Part shown: positions 20,316-29,874 of the stretch, piece by piece | Layout of the letters: each line of letters opens with the position of its first letter | How positions within the stretch are numbered: the first letter of the stretch is position 1 | Source of the DNA: Blastocatellia bacterium | Lineage (GTDB): Bacteria; Acidobacteriota; Blastocatellia; Chloracidobacteriales; JADJPF01 | Reading direction: 5' to 3' | DNA length: 64,000 nucleotides | Assembly (NCBI GenBank): GCA_016713405.1 | Contig: JADJPF010000024.1 | Span: forward strand, 186,001-250,000 | The notes under the pieces: generated by a model | Databases searched by the model: none | What the model was told of the DNA's origin: nothing | What the model saw: only the letters and a program-made list of their open reading frames with translations | Program-made: the position numbers and the translations under genes

Positions 20316-20439
20316 AAAGTAATTAACCTAAGTTAATATTTACAATAAATAAAAACTGTTATTAAAAAATAGCTATGATAGAATCTAGGGCAAAAGTTTT
20401 TTTAATATAGCCTAGCTGTAAGTCATTAGGCTACTAGCA

Positions 20440-20669
20440 AATAACCTTAATTAAGAAGTCAAAGAAGGTTAAAATATTTAGTTAAGGGTGTTATTGTTGG
20501 ATTAAGTGCTTTGTTTAATTGTGGCAGGTCTTTTTTGTTGTCTCTCTAAAATTACTATTTCAGAAAAAAATATCCCTGGAGTAGTTGAACAACGTTTAGA
20601 TCTTGCTTAGAAGTTGAGTTAATAGCCGATGCTATTGAGCGTTATGCTAATAATGAATATAGGCATTAA
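20440..20669 (+). pseudogene. possible degraded small gene
   Basis: Two short frames can be joined into KGVIVGLSALFNCGRSF, then ITISEKNIPGVVEQRLDLA, then EVELIADAIERYANNEYRH and a stop, using two single-base shifts near 20550 and 20610. The second half has coding-like amphipathic character. No start codon fits well, and I do not recognise the family. The rest of the 485-bp gap (20316-20801) shows nothing further. Confidence 0.3.
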
Positions 20670-20801
20670 ACTAAGTATTTATTATTGTTTAGCTTGCTTT
20701 TAGGAGAAAGCTAGCCATCAATAGTTGAGACAGCAAGTAAAAAGCTGGTAAACTCTTAGTTTTATTTTGCTAAGAAGTTTTTTACAAGAGGTTTTCAGCT
20801 T

Positions 20802-21815
20802 ATGACTACTAATGAGGCAACGTTATTTGAAGCCTTTCTTAATCAATATGATAGTGATGGATGGTCTAATACCATTAATAGAATACTTCCAAAAATTCAT
20901 CCAATAGATAAAAATGCAACTCAAATTTGGTTTTCTTTTTTTCCTTTAGCTTTAGCAAAAGCACTAGAAAATAGCTCAGATCCAAAAGAACTAATTAGAA
21001 AATTACAATTAAAAGGTAATTTCTACTTAAAAGATCAAATAGATTCTTCACATACCTTTTTATATGGACATCGTTATTGGCCCGAAGTAAAAGCGGCGGT
21101 TATTGAACAAGCTGTTTCTAATAAAGCTCCTGCTAGTCTTGAACTAGCTAAACAAATACTTGATTTAGCCGATCAAGTAGCTAAAAAATTATCTGTAGAT
21201 AACACTTTAGTAGTTGGTATTACTGCTGTTGCTTTTATGAGCTTGCAACAAGTTGGTATTGTTGCTTTTAAGGCTGCTCCTGGCAAAGTGTTAATTGATT
21301 CTAAAATAGCAAAAAAATCTCCAGATGAAATTTTATCTCAACGTGCTAAGGATGATAACCAAGGTCTGATAATGCAGTTTTTACGTACAGTAGATAAAGT
21401 TTGGACAGTAACTTTTAATGAAAATGACTCTCAAGGTACATTTAAGTTAATTAATGGTCAAGATATTGCAATGGCCTCAGCTAGTGATAAGCGAAATCAT
21501 AAAGCTCGTGACATACGTTGTGTGGAAGGCCCTGTGCCAGTAGAATGTCGTTCGGCTGCTTGTGGAACTTGTTGGGTAGGCATTTTAGGCGGAGCAGAAA
21601 AACTAGAAAACGTTACTGGTAGAGAAAAGAAACGTATTAGAGAATTTGGTTATATTCATACAGATGAAGCTAAACCACTAATACGCCTAGCTTGTGTAAC
21701 TCCTGCTAGTGGAGCAATTTCTATTGTAGTTCCTCCCTGGAATGGTGTTTTAGGAAAATACTTACAACAACTTAAGGAAGCAGAAAAAGATTCTCAACGT
21801 GAACCTAGTTACTAG
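20802..21815 (+). CDS. protein with C-terminal 2Fe-2S ferredoxin-type domain
   Basis: The 337-residue protein has an uncharacterised, mostly helical N-terminal ~200 residues. A plant-type ferredoxin-like domain follows, with cysteine pattern VECRSAACGTC (C-x4-C-x2-C) and a fourth Cys in IRLACVTPA. These would bind a [2Fe-2S] cluster for electron transfer. The N-terminal domain has no signal peptide, so the protein should be cytoplasmic. A terminator hairpin follows 37 bases after the stop. The redox partner is unknown. Confidence 0.72.
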   Translation: MTTNEATLFEAFLNQYDSDGWSNTINRILPKIHPIDKNATQIWFSFFPLALAKALENSSDPKELIRKLQLKGNFYLKDQIDSSHTFLYGHRYWPEVKAAVIEQAVSNKAPASLELAKQILDLADQVAKKLSVDNTLVVGITAVAFMSLQQVGIVAFKAAPGKVLIDSKIAKKSPDEILSQRAKDDNQGLIMQFLRTVDKVWTVTFNENDSQGTFKLINGQDIAMASASDKRNHKARDIRCVEGPVPVECRSAACGTCWVGILGGAEKLENVTGREKKRIREFGYIHTDEAKPLIRLACVTPASGAISIVVPPWNGVLGKYLQQLKEAEKDSQREPSY

Positions 21816-21852
21816 TTAACTTACATAGATTAAAAAACAGAGTGTTATTTCT

Positions 21853-21874
21853 ATAGCCCATTAATTTGGGCTAT
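21853..21874 (+). terminator. terminator after the ferredoxin-domain gene
   Basis: ATAGCCCA (21853-21860) pairs with TGGGCTAT (21867-21874) around a 6-base loop. TTTAGTTTTTATT follows on the + strand. Confidence 0.7.
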
Positions 21875-21875
21875 T

Positions 21876-24283
21876 TTAGTTTTTATTATTGGAGACTTTT
21901 TCTTTTTGCGATCTGGCCCATGCTAAATTATTTTTGGCTAATTGGAAATCAGGTGAAATAGCAATAGCTTTTTCTGCTGCAACAATTGCTTTATCCCATA
22001 ATGCTAAACTATTGTAGGCAACACATAAATTATTGTATGTAATTGAATTATTAGGGTTTATGTTTAATGACTTTTCACAGGTGGCTATTGCTTGTTCAAA
22101 CATATTATTACTAATGTAAGCTAGCGTCAAAGATGTATAGTTAGTAGTTATAATACTAGTGTTTATTGGATTATTTTTCTTTATTGTTGCGTCTGTAAGA
22201 TTATTTTTTGCTAATGTAAAGTCTGGATTAAGTTCTATGGCTTGTTCAAAAGCTTTAATGGCTTCATCAAGTAAAGAAAGACTAGTGTAGGCTACTCCTA
22301 AATTATTATAAATACTAGCACTTGATTGATCTAGCTTTATAGCTTTTTCACAACTAATAATAGCTGAAAGAAAATCTCCTTGTTGAATTTGAGATAAACT
22401 TAAATTTAATAATTGAGTACTTGTTTGATTTTTAGCTAATTGTTGTTCTCTATCTTTAAGTTCAGTCAATAGACTAGTTAAGTCTTGTTTAGGGAATTCT
22501 AAATTATCCAAAGAAATAGAAATATTAGATTGAAAGAACCAATCAGTAAACTTACTATCTTCTACTAAAATAGTAAATGATTTAACTAGATTTTGATTAA
22601 GCTCTGTTTGCCATTTTTGACTAGCCAATTTAGCAAAATCAATGGAGTTATTTACTAAGGGTGAAATTAAAAACCATTTTTTGCCATTTCTCTTGGTAAA
22701 TAGTAAATATATTGTTTTCCATCCATTAGCGTAACTTTTAGATAAAGTATTGAAATACGCCAAAAAACAGAGGTTAATTTACCTGTTAATGTTGTTTCAA
22801 TATTTAATTTAACCCAAAGAGGGTTACTGTTTATTTGAGTTAAATCTATTTCTTGGTTAAAAGTGGTTTTTTGACTAAAAATATTCTTAAAGCTATAAGT
22901 TTTTGGGCTTTTACTAGATTCTAATAGTAAGAGTTGGTGCTTAGGAGTAAATGACTTTATATCATATAAAGTTAGAAGTTCAGGCCAGCAAAGGCCATCC
23001 TCAATGCTAGGGTAGCGTGTGTCTATTACTTCATTATTAAAAAAAATATACTTAGGTGCTAGATTGCTTTTTAAGTGATCAACATTAATTTGTGCTACCT
23101 GTGTTGGACTAGCCATATTGCTTTGAAATACTGGTCTAGGTCGATAATCTAAATTATGTGCTAATAAAATAGTTTGGCGAGCCGAATATATATCTACCGA
23201 TCCATCTATTGGCGGTAGTGGATTTTGCTGGCGAATTTTTGCCATTTTATCTTGATAATTGGCTGATAAATCTGTTTTTTGAGTAATTATAGAAAAACTT
23301 AAACTAATATTATTAGATAATACTTCTAGTCCAGATTTAATATACTTAATTAGATTTGTTCGACCATACCAATTTAAGTTAGCTGAAAGTAACATTATTG
23401 ATGCTAGTAAACCTAATAAAAGTGAGTATTTAACATAATACTTTACTTCTTGAGAAAAAATAATAAGTAAGTAAACTAATGCTATTACTATTATTACTTT
23501 ATTAGTAGTAAATACATGAAATTCATCTATACGAGTATAACCAGCCTTAAAAGCCATTTGGGAAAGCCCTAAATAGCCAAGAAATGGTAGCGCAGTTTTT
23601 AAGCTTTCTTTGTTTATTTGTGGTTTTATCTCATTAAGCATTACTGGTAAAATTACTAAAAATATAGTAGATAGCACTAGTGAAATTTCAGAAAGTGTTC
23701 CACCAAAAGCTAGCTCAGAATAATATTGAGCTACTGTTAAGCCATTTAATACAAAAGATGGAATTGCAAATAAGGATTGTCCTGCAAGTAGCCATAGTAA
23801 AAGGAAGGAAGATAGAAAAGTTGTTAATAAAATAGGCTTTTGTTTTTCTAAAATATCATTTATTGTAATTAGAAATATTATTGCCAAAGAGCTACCTGTA
23901 AAAGAAAATTTAATTAAGCAAATAAGTGATAATGTTATAGTTATTAGTATTGAGTGAATAGAAGTTTTTTTATTATCAATATAAAAATAATAAGTAAGTA
24001 AAAATATACTAAAAGACATAAAAAAATTGGTGGGGGGTGTGGGGGGGGGGAAGTTTATTATTTTTTTTTTTTTTTTTTTTTTTTTTTGTTTTTTTTTTTT
24101 TTTTTTTTTTTTTTTGTTATCACCAATTAATTGTTTGGAAAATAGAGTGATAAATTTTGCATAAAAGAAGGGGTTTAGTTCTTCCCGGTTAATTATGGGG
24201 ATAACAATTAGCGAAATTGAAAGCGAGCTTGGTCTGTAAGTTATTGATTCATATCTTGTAGCGGGGCTTTGGTTGGCATTCAT
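21876..24283 (-). CDS. polytopic membrane protein with C-terminal TPRs; frameshift and artificial-looking insert
   Basis: Two overlapping frames form one gene. The first (24283 to about 22683) has many hydrophobic segments (e.g. LIFLITINDILEKQ context, LLLGLLASIMLLSANL) followed by a soluble domain ending MDGKQYIYYLPREMA. One base added at the T6 run 22677-22682 continues it as KKWFLISPLVNNSIDF and then TPRs (SIYNNLGVAYTSLSLLDEAI, ITYNNLCVAYNSLALWDKAI). The N-terminal third contains a Lys-only stretch encoded by the T27-G-T27-G tract at 24061-24116, which is not credible as protein. Polysaccharide-related membrane proteins have this look, but no family is recognised. Confidence 0.55.
24031..24116. 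repeat. low-complexity G-run and T27-G-T27-G tract
   Basis: A stretch of G-rich bases with ten consecutive G (24041-24050) is followed by 27 T, one G, 27 T and one G. It lies inside a reading frame. The regularity suggests an assembly or read-end artefact rather than a biological repeat. Confidence 0.8.
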
Positions 24284-24437
24284 CTTGACCTGGCAAATTA
24301 ATTACTGTAATTTCTTCAAAATCTATGTTTGGTCTCAAGGCTTTTCCTCTCCGTTGTTATTTCATCTAACCTTTGATTATTGATTGGAGAGCTTACAATT
24401 CTTGCTACCAAATAATCGTTAATCTCGGCAAACCGGG
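24249..24437 (-). pseudogene. possible 3' fragment of an unknown gene
   Basis: On the minus strand, RFAEINDYLVARIVSSP...LDEITTERK can be joined by a one-base change in an A4 run near 24339 to ALRPNIDFEEITVINLPGQD and a TGA at 24249-24251. It would overlap the start of the membrane protein by about 35 bp. Its 5' side runs into the point where gmd homology begins on the other strand. The family is not recognised, and it may be chance coding. Confidence 0.3.
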
Positions 24438-25355
24438 ATGCCTGATCACTTAGAACAAAATACGACTTCAGTTAAAACACCTTTAACACTTCACTATGGA
24501 GATTTAGCTGATTCTAGTATGCTGACAAATCTCTTTTATGAAATTCAGCCCGATGAGGTTTATAATCTTGGGGCGCAAAGCCATGTAAGAATTAGTTTTG
24601 ATACTCCTGAATATACTGGAGATATAACTGGGTTAGGCGCAACTAGACTTTTAGAAGCTATTAGAAAAAGTGGTGTTAAATGTCGTCTTTATCAAGCTTC
24701 TAGTAGTGAAATGTTTGGTAATTCTCCACCGCCACAAAGCGAAGATACGCCGTTTTGTCCTAGAAGTCCTTATGCTGTAGCAAAAGTATATTCTTATTGG
24801 ATGATTCGTAATTATCGTGAAGGTTATGGGTTATATGCTTGTAATGGAATTTTGTTTAACCATGAAAGCCCTAGAAGAGGAGATAATTTTGTCTCACGAA
24901 AAATTACTAAAGCTTTAGCTAACATTTTAGCAGGTCGTCAGAAAAAACTATATTTGGGAAACTTAGATGCTTATCGGGATTGGGGTTTTGCTCCAGAATT
25001 TGTTGAAGGTATTTGGCAAATTCTACAACAAGACACACCTGATGATTATGTATTAGGCACTGGTCAAACAAATTCCGTCCGCGATTTCTTAAATGAAGCT
25101 TTTGGTTATGTTGGACTAGATTGGGCCAATTATGTTGAGTTTGATCCACAATATTTACGTGCAATAGAAGTTCCTATCCTAAAAGCAGATATAACAAAAG
25201 CACAGAAACTTTTAAATTGGCAACCAAGAGTTACTTTTTCAGATTTGGTTAAAATAATGGTTGATGCTGATTTAGTAGAGTTAGGGCTAAAAACTTCTGA
25301 AGAAAGCTCTAAAATCCTAGTAGAAAAAGGCTTTTCTTGGTTACAAAAACCATAG
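24438..25355 (+). pseudogene. gmd: GDP-mannose 4,6-dehydratase lacking its N-terminus
   Basis: Gmd converts GDP-mannose to GDP-4-keto-6-deoxymannose for fucose, rhamnose or perosamine in surface glycans. LHYGDLADSSML, NLGAQSHVRISF, the catalytic SSSEMFG and YAVAKVYSYW (Tyr-x3-Lys), NHESPRRG and DWGFAPEFVEG are all present. The N-terminal ~55 residues with the GxxGxxG nucleotide-binding loop are missing: homology starts at about DHLE (24441), and an in-frame stop lies just upstream at 24420. Without the Rossmann glycine motif the product should be inactive. Either a rearrangement or a misassembly removed the 5' end. Confidence 0.75.
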
Positions 25356-25415
25356 AAGCTACTAGAACAATTTAAGTTAGTAAATTATTAATTTAACTAA
25401 TTAAGTAATAGTAAA

Positions 25416-25490
25416 GTTGGGTAGGAGGAAAATTTTGCTGGGATATTTCCTCATGGCATAGAAATCTTTTTCTTACCTCTACTACCCAAC
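25416..25490. terminator. long compound stem-loop between gmd and the TonB receptor gene
   Basis: GTTGGGTAG (25416-25424) pairs with CTACCCAAC (25482-25490). GAGGAAA (25425-25431) pairs with TTTCCTC (25446-25452) as an inner hairpin. The element separates convergent genes, so a terminator is most likely; a small RNA is the other option. Confidence 0.45.
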
Positions 25491-25549
25491 AAGTGCATTA
25501 ATTACGTAAATGAGAAGGGTTTTGGATTTATAGATCTAAATATTTTTTA

Positions 25550-27841
25550 CTATTTTTCACCGAATCTAAAAGTAATGCCAAATGTCAATGAAAAAGGATA
25601 GCCTGGCGTTCCATGAACTCTAGCAACAATTGGATCATTAGGTCTAGCGCGGGATTCACCAAAGTTTTGAACTTCAAAAAATTTCTTATTAAATAAATTG
25701 TCAATCCCAACACTAGCTTCAAATCGACGAACTATTTTTTTAGAAATTTTTAGGTCTACTACATCAAGTCCACTTGCTCTTAAAGATGTATCAATAGAAT
25801 CTAGTAAATAGCTATTAATATGCCTGTAGCTAACTACCCCGCTAAAACCACTTAGATTTGAAACCACTAAATTAGCATTAAATGTAAAAGATGGAGCATT
25901 GGAAAGAAATTCTCTAGGGCTTGTGCCTTTGAAAAATGTATTTAAGACCCTTGTTCCAGAAGCATTTAAGCTTACAAAAGAATTAAGTCTAGCAGACCCC
26001 TTTAATTCATATCCATAACTACGGCTTGGCCCTTGAAATTCAATGGTGTTATCGTCCGTTATATAGACTTGAGTTTCAGAATTATCAATTAAGAAAAATG
26101 TTCCTGCTAAGTTAAGTTGTCTTTTATTAAAAGCAAAACCTGTTTGGTAAAAGTCCGTTGTAGCCACTTTTGGCCCTTCAGGACGTTGTGCTACTCCACG
26201 AGCATCTTGAGAATTAACCCCTCGTCCATAGTTTACGTAAAATGACAATGGTAATTTTTCGCTAGGGTGATAGGAAAGAGACGCTTTAGGTTGAAATTCA
26301 CCTTTGGTTGTAGAGCCGTTAAATTCAGGGAAATTACGGTCTTTGACTCCAAAATAAAATGAATCATAACGCAAGCCTAAATCTAGGTGTAATTTTCCAA
26401 AGGCAAAACTATATTAAACATAACTGTTCACGGAAAGAATATTAGAATTTACATTAGTGCCATTTAGGTAGGGATCACGTTTAGCACTTTTATTTAGAGT
26501 AACAAAGATTTGATTGCCAACATAGCCACCACCTATTGTAAGCAGACTTTTACGACCGCCAAAATCATAAGGCTTTAAATACTGGGCGTTAATGCCTTGT
26601 TGAAGACGGCTATCATGTTGGTTAAATTGGTCGCCAATATCTTGACGATCTAAGAAAAATGTAAAATTGTTATATAAATCAAAGAGGGAACGAGCGATTA
26701 GACCATCAAGCTTTAGGATTGAACCATCCGAGTAGTTTTTTCTAAATAAAACGCTGCCGTTAAATGTTCTAGCTTTTCCGCCTTCTGTGCCATCAATTGC
26801 GCCAAAGCGGGCAATTTCGCGGCTTTGAATTAGATCAACAGGAATTTGTCCAGCAGAAAAGAAATCATTGCGTCCAAAATTAAACTTAAAAACTAAGCTT
26901 TTTGTGTCACCAAAATTAAATTTATAAGAACCTGTAACATTATCTCTGTCATAAGGTTTATCAAAAGGGGTGTCAGTTCGGGAAATTTCATAAGCTAAAA
27001 AGCCGTTTTGAGGGCTAACAGCAAAAAAGCCACGTTTTGTATTAAAACTGCCTCCTTGCAGGCGAATTATAGCAGTTTGTGCAAGTGATTCTTTTAACGA
27101 AACTTGCACTACACCTAGACCAGAAAAATTACCATATTGGGCGGCAAAAGGGCCGTTTAAGATTTGCACATCCCCAATTAATTCACTAGTTAAAGATTTA
27201 AGTTGCCCTAAATAACCTTGCCCATGTCCTTGTGTAGATTGGTTTTGATCAAAATTATCTACTTTAATCAGTAGCCCAGGGCCAACACCGCCATGATCTA
27301 GGTTAAACCCAAACCGGCGTATTTCTAAGCTTTTTCCCCCGCCTTCATGTTGGCCCGCATTAATACCGCTACCAAATTGAAATAAAATTTGATCATCTCG
27401 TGCTGGAAACCCTTCTCTATAAAGTGTTTCATCTTGACGGTTTATTTGTGGTTCTAAAGATTCAGCTTTAATTACTACTGTGTCATGAATTTGTGAAACA
27501 AGATAACTTGTCTCTAAATCCAAACTTTGATCAGTGCTTGAGAAATTTATAGATTTTTCTACTAAGTTATTTCCCTCTACTGTGATTGTTCCAGAATCAT
27601 TATTAATTTGTATAGAATAATTTCCTTGATCATCCGTTGTTGTTTCAACAGTGCTGCTAGATGTGGTTACTTTAACCGTGGCTCCAACAATAGGTTTTTT
27701 ACTAACACTGTCAATTATTTGACCTTTTAATATTCTTTGTTGGTTACTAACCGTTGCATTATCAGTAGTTTGAGCAAAACTAGAGTTGATATTTAAGCTT
27801 CCAAGTAAACAAGCACCAATGATTATTTTTTTTAATAACAT
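25550..27841 (-). CDS. TonB-dependent outer-membrane receptor with one in-frame stop
   Basis: The signal peptide (ACLLGSLNINSSFAQ) is followed by a carboxypeptidase-regulatory-like domain (LKGQIIDSVSKKPIVGATVKV), a plug domain (about residues 120-260) and a beta-barrel ending LTFGITFRFGEK. The frame is the same from 27841 to 25550 and is broken only by TAA at 26414-26416, within SVNSYV-stop-YSFAFGK. CAA to TAA (Gln to stop) would explain it. The whole is about 763 codons, normal for the family. nikR lies upstream and two NikR-like operators precede the start, so nickel (or a nickel chelate) uptake is the suggested substrate; this is inference. Confidence 0.8.
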
Positions 27842-27862
27842 ATCTCATCCTTAAAGTTGTAA

Positions 27863-27889
27863 GTGCTACAAAAATAATTTTTGTGGCAC
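27863..27889. promoter_or_regulatory. candidate NikR operator 1
   Basis: GTGCTAC - 13 bases - GTGGCAC lies within a near-perfect palindrome spanning 27860-27892, 22 bp upstream of the TonB receptor ATG. As I recall it, Geobacter NikR binds GTGTTAC-N13/14-GTAACAC. The half-sites here differ by one to two bases, and the spacing matches. nikR is the neighbouring gene. Confidence 0.5.
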
Positions 27890-27960
27890 TTATGGCTAAA
27901 TATTAAGTTAAATAAAAACTTTAATTATATTGATTTATAGGTTGATTACTGGATGGCATT

Positions 27961-27987
27961 GTAGCACAGAAGTAATTTTTGTAACAC
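27961..27987. promoter_or_regulatory. candidate NikR operator 2
   Basis: GTAGCAC - 13 bases - GTAACAC lies about 120 bp upstream of the TonB receptor start. The right half-site is identical to the half-site recalled for Geobacter NikR. The left one is in direct rather than inverted orientation, so this site is weaker as a candidate than the one at 27863. Confidence 0.35.
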
Positions 27988-28009
27988 GATCTTAGCAGAA
28001 AACAAACAG

Positions 28010-28026
28010 AAGCTAAATTTTAGCTT
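28010..28026 (-). terminator. short palindrome after nikR
   Basis: AAGCTAAA and TTTAGCTT form a compact inverted repeat 18 bp beyond the nikR stop, with T-rich sequence following on the minus strand. It is a weak terminator candidate. Confidence 0.35.
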
Positions 28027-28043
28027 ACTGATAAGGGTTTTAA

Positions 28044-28490
28044 TTAGCCGCGATGATGGTCTTTGCCACTAACAATTGATTTAGCAGGAAAAGTTGTAAA
28101 CAGCTTTCCATGTTTAACACCTTTTAAGCTAAGTAGAGAGTCAGCTAGCAAACGAATTTTGCTAGCTGCACCTCGTAACATCAGCATTTCCATACAATCA
28201 TCATGGCTAATATGTGCATGTAAGACAGAAACAATAATGTCATGATGTTCATGTTGTAGATTAGTTAAACGCTCAGTTAAATCCCTGGTATGATGGTCAT
28301 AGACTAAGGTTAAGCTACCTAATACTTCTATGTTATCAGCTTTTCCTAGTTGAGATTGCACCAAAGCATCACGAATTAGATCACGCAACGCTTCAGAACG
28401 GTTTTTATAACCTCGGTCACTAATTAGATCATCAAAACGGGCCAAGAGATCGTCTTCAATACTTACACCAAATCTAATTAAATTAGACAT
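28044..28490 (-). CDS. nikR: nickel-responsive regulator NikR
   Basis: This 148-residue protein has an N-terminal ribbon-helix-helix (IRFGVSIEDDLLARFDDLI...NRSEALRDLIRDAL) and a C-terminal ACT-type metal domain. The square-planar nickel ligands are visible: a His in LQHEHHD, both His of LHAHISHDDC, and its Cys. NikR represses nickel uptake genes when nickel is bound. A His-rich tail (KDHHRG) is extra. It is followed on the same strand by the TonB receptor gene, its likely target. It starts 35 bp after the deoxyhypusine-synthase-like gene. Confidence 0.93.
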   Translation of the reverse strand: MSNLIRFGVSIEDDLLARFDDLISDRGYKNRSEALRDLIRDALVQSQLGKADNIEVLGSLTLVYDHHTRDLTERLTNLQHEHHDIIVSVLHAHISHDDCMEMLMLRGAASKIRLLADSLLSLKGVKHGKLFTTFPAKSIVSGKDHHRG

Positions 28491-28525
28491 ATTTCTCCCA
28501 AAGTATAATGACTAATAAAATTTAA

Positions 28526-29631
28526 TTATTCTTCGCTAGAAGAATTTTTTGCTGCTTCATATTCTGCCTTAAGTTGTGTTACTAGCTCGGAGCGTTTGTC
28601 ATAAAGTCGTTTTAATGGGCGGGACTTATGACTGGCTAGAGCATAAGCTGTAATCAAAGGTAGAGCAATTGTAGAGTCAACATAGCAAACGACGGCATCA
28701 GGTAGTTTATCAGGATCAACCTTACCCCAACTAACTGCTTCAGCCGGTGTTGCACCTGAAAGCCCGCCAGTATCAGCGCGAGCATCTGTTATTTGAAGGA
28801 AGAAGTCGTGTCCTTTTTCAGAAATTCCTAACACTTCTTGGATTTGTGGCTCGGTTTGTAAAAGGAAGTTTTTAGGACTACCACCACCTAAGATAAAAAC
28901 AGCACTTTTTCCACCCTTACGCTTAGTATCTAAAACTATTGATGCGGTTTCGTTAACATCTAAACAGACATCAAAATTAAGTTTATTGCCGTCTAGTTGT
29001 TTAGCTGCGATATTCATACCTATGGAACTATCACCAGGCGAAGAAGTATAAATTGGTACTCCAAGTTCATAAGCAGCAGCAATTAAGGATTTTCCTTTGC
29101 TGCCTAAAATTTTTTCTCTTTCACTAACATATTTTCCTGCTAAATGGTGAAACTCTGCACTGCTCATTGTGTGCTGAAATTCTGGTGCAGTAATTATTTC
29201 TCTAAAAAAAGCGTCTGTTGAAAGCAAAACATTATAATCAAAGAAAATATCATAGATTCTTACTACGCCTTGTTCACGCAAAATAACATCGCTAATATTA
29301 GGTGTACCACGATGTAGATTTAGCCCAATACCAAAATGAGTATCATGATAAAGATTAGCTCCTGTGCTAATAATCCAATCTACAAACCCATTTTCTATTA
29401 ATGGAATTAATGCAGAAATACCTAAACCTGCCGGAGTTAATGCCCCGGTAATACTTAAGCCTACTGTCACGTCTTCATCCAGCATTTTTTCAACAAAAAG
29501 TTGGCAAGCTTCTCTTAAACGTCCAGCATTGTAGGACAAGAAATTATTTTCTATTAACTCAGTTACAGTAGTATTAGCTGTAATTGGGGAAGGGTCGATT
29601 TTTTTCCTGATAAATATTTTTTTCCACCCAT
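28526..29631 (-). CDS. deoxyhypusine synthase-family protein, frameshift near the N-terminus
   Basis: Strong family motifs include GLSITGALTPAGLG, IISTGANLYHDTHFG, SSPGDSSIGMNIA, FILGGGSPKNF and ITDARADTGGLSGATPAEAVSWGK. Bacterial members are NAD-dependent spermidine-processing enzymes, often with homospermidine synthase activity. The best start is ATG at 29629-29631, giving MGGKKYLSGKKIDPSPIT. This requires one more base in the T7 run 29599-29605; without it the frame extends upstream through sequence that does not look coding. AAGGAG lies upstream of that ATG, spaced somewhat long. The protein is about 368 residues and probably cytoplasmic. Whether it makes homospermidine here is unproven. 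Confidence 0.8.
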
Positions 29632-29874
29632 AAATAATTAGGGTTCTCCTTAAAATGTAGATAATTTGCTCAAGATTTTGCAAATATATCATTTTCACGT
29701 CAATTTGATGACTATATAAGTGCAAAAACTAAAATAAAGTACAGCTTTTAACCTAAGTTATTTGTAGAAATTAGAGAAATTTTAATTAATCACCATTGCA
29801 AAATACTTGAACTTTAGTAAGTAAAATTAGTAGTCTTGATGTATATTATCCCTAATATTTTATATGGAGGCATT

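Noticed and set aside
24249..24437. 5' half of gmd in another frame
   Set aside because: No GxxGxxG-type loop was found on either strand upstream of 24438; the minus-strand reading gives an unrelated fragment.
27860..27892. Terminator or riboswitch of the TonB receptor
   Set aside because: The palindrome lies directly upstream of the start with half-sites like NikR sites; it has no T-tract and no recognised riboswitch core.
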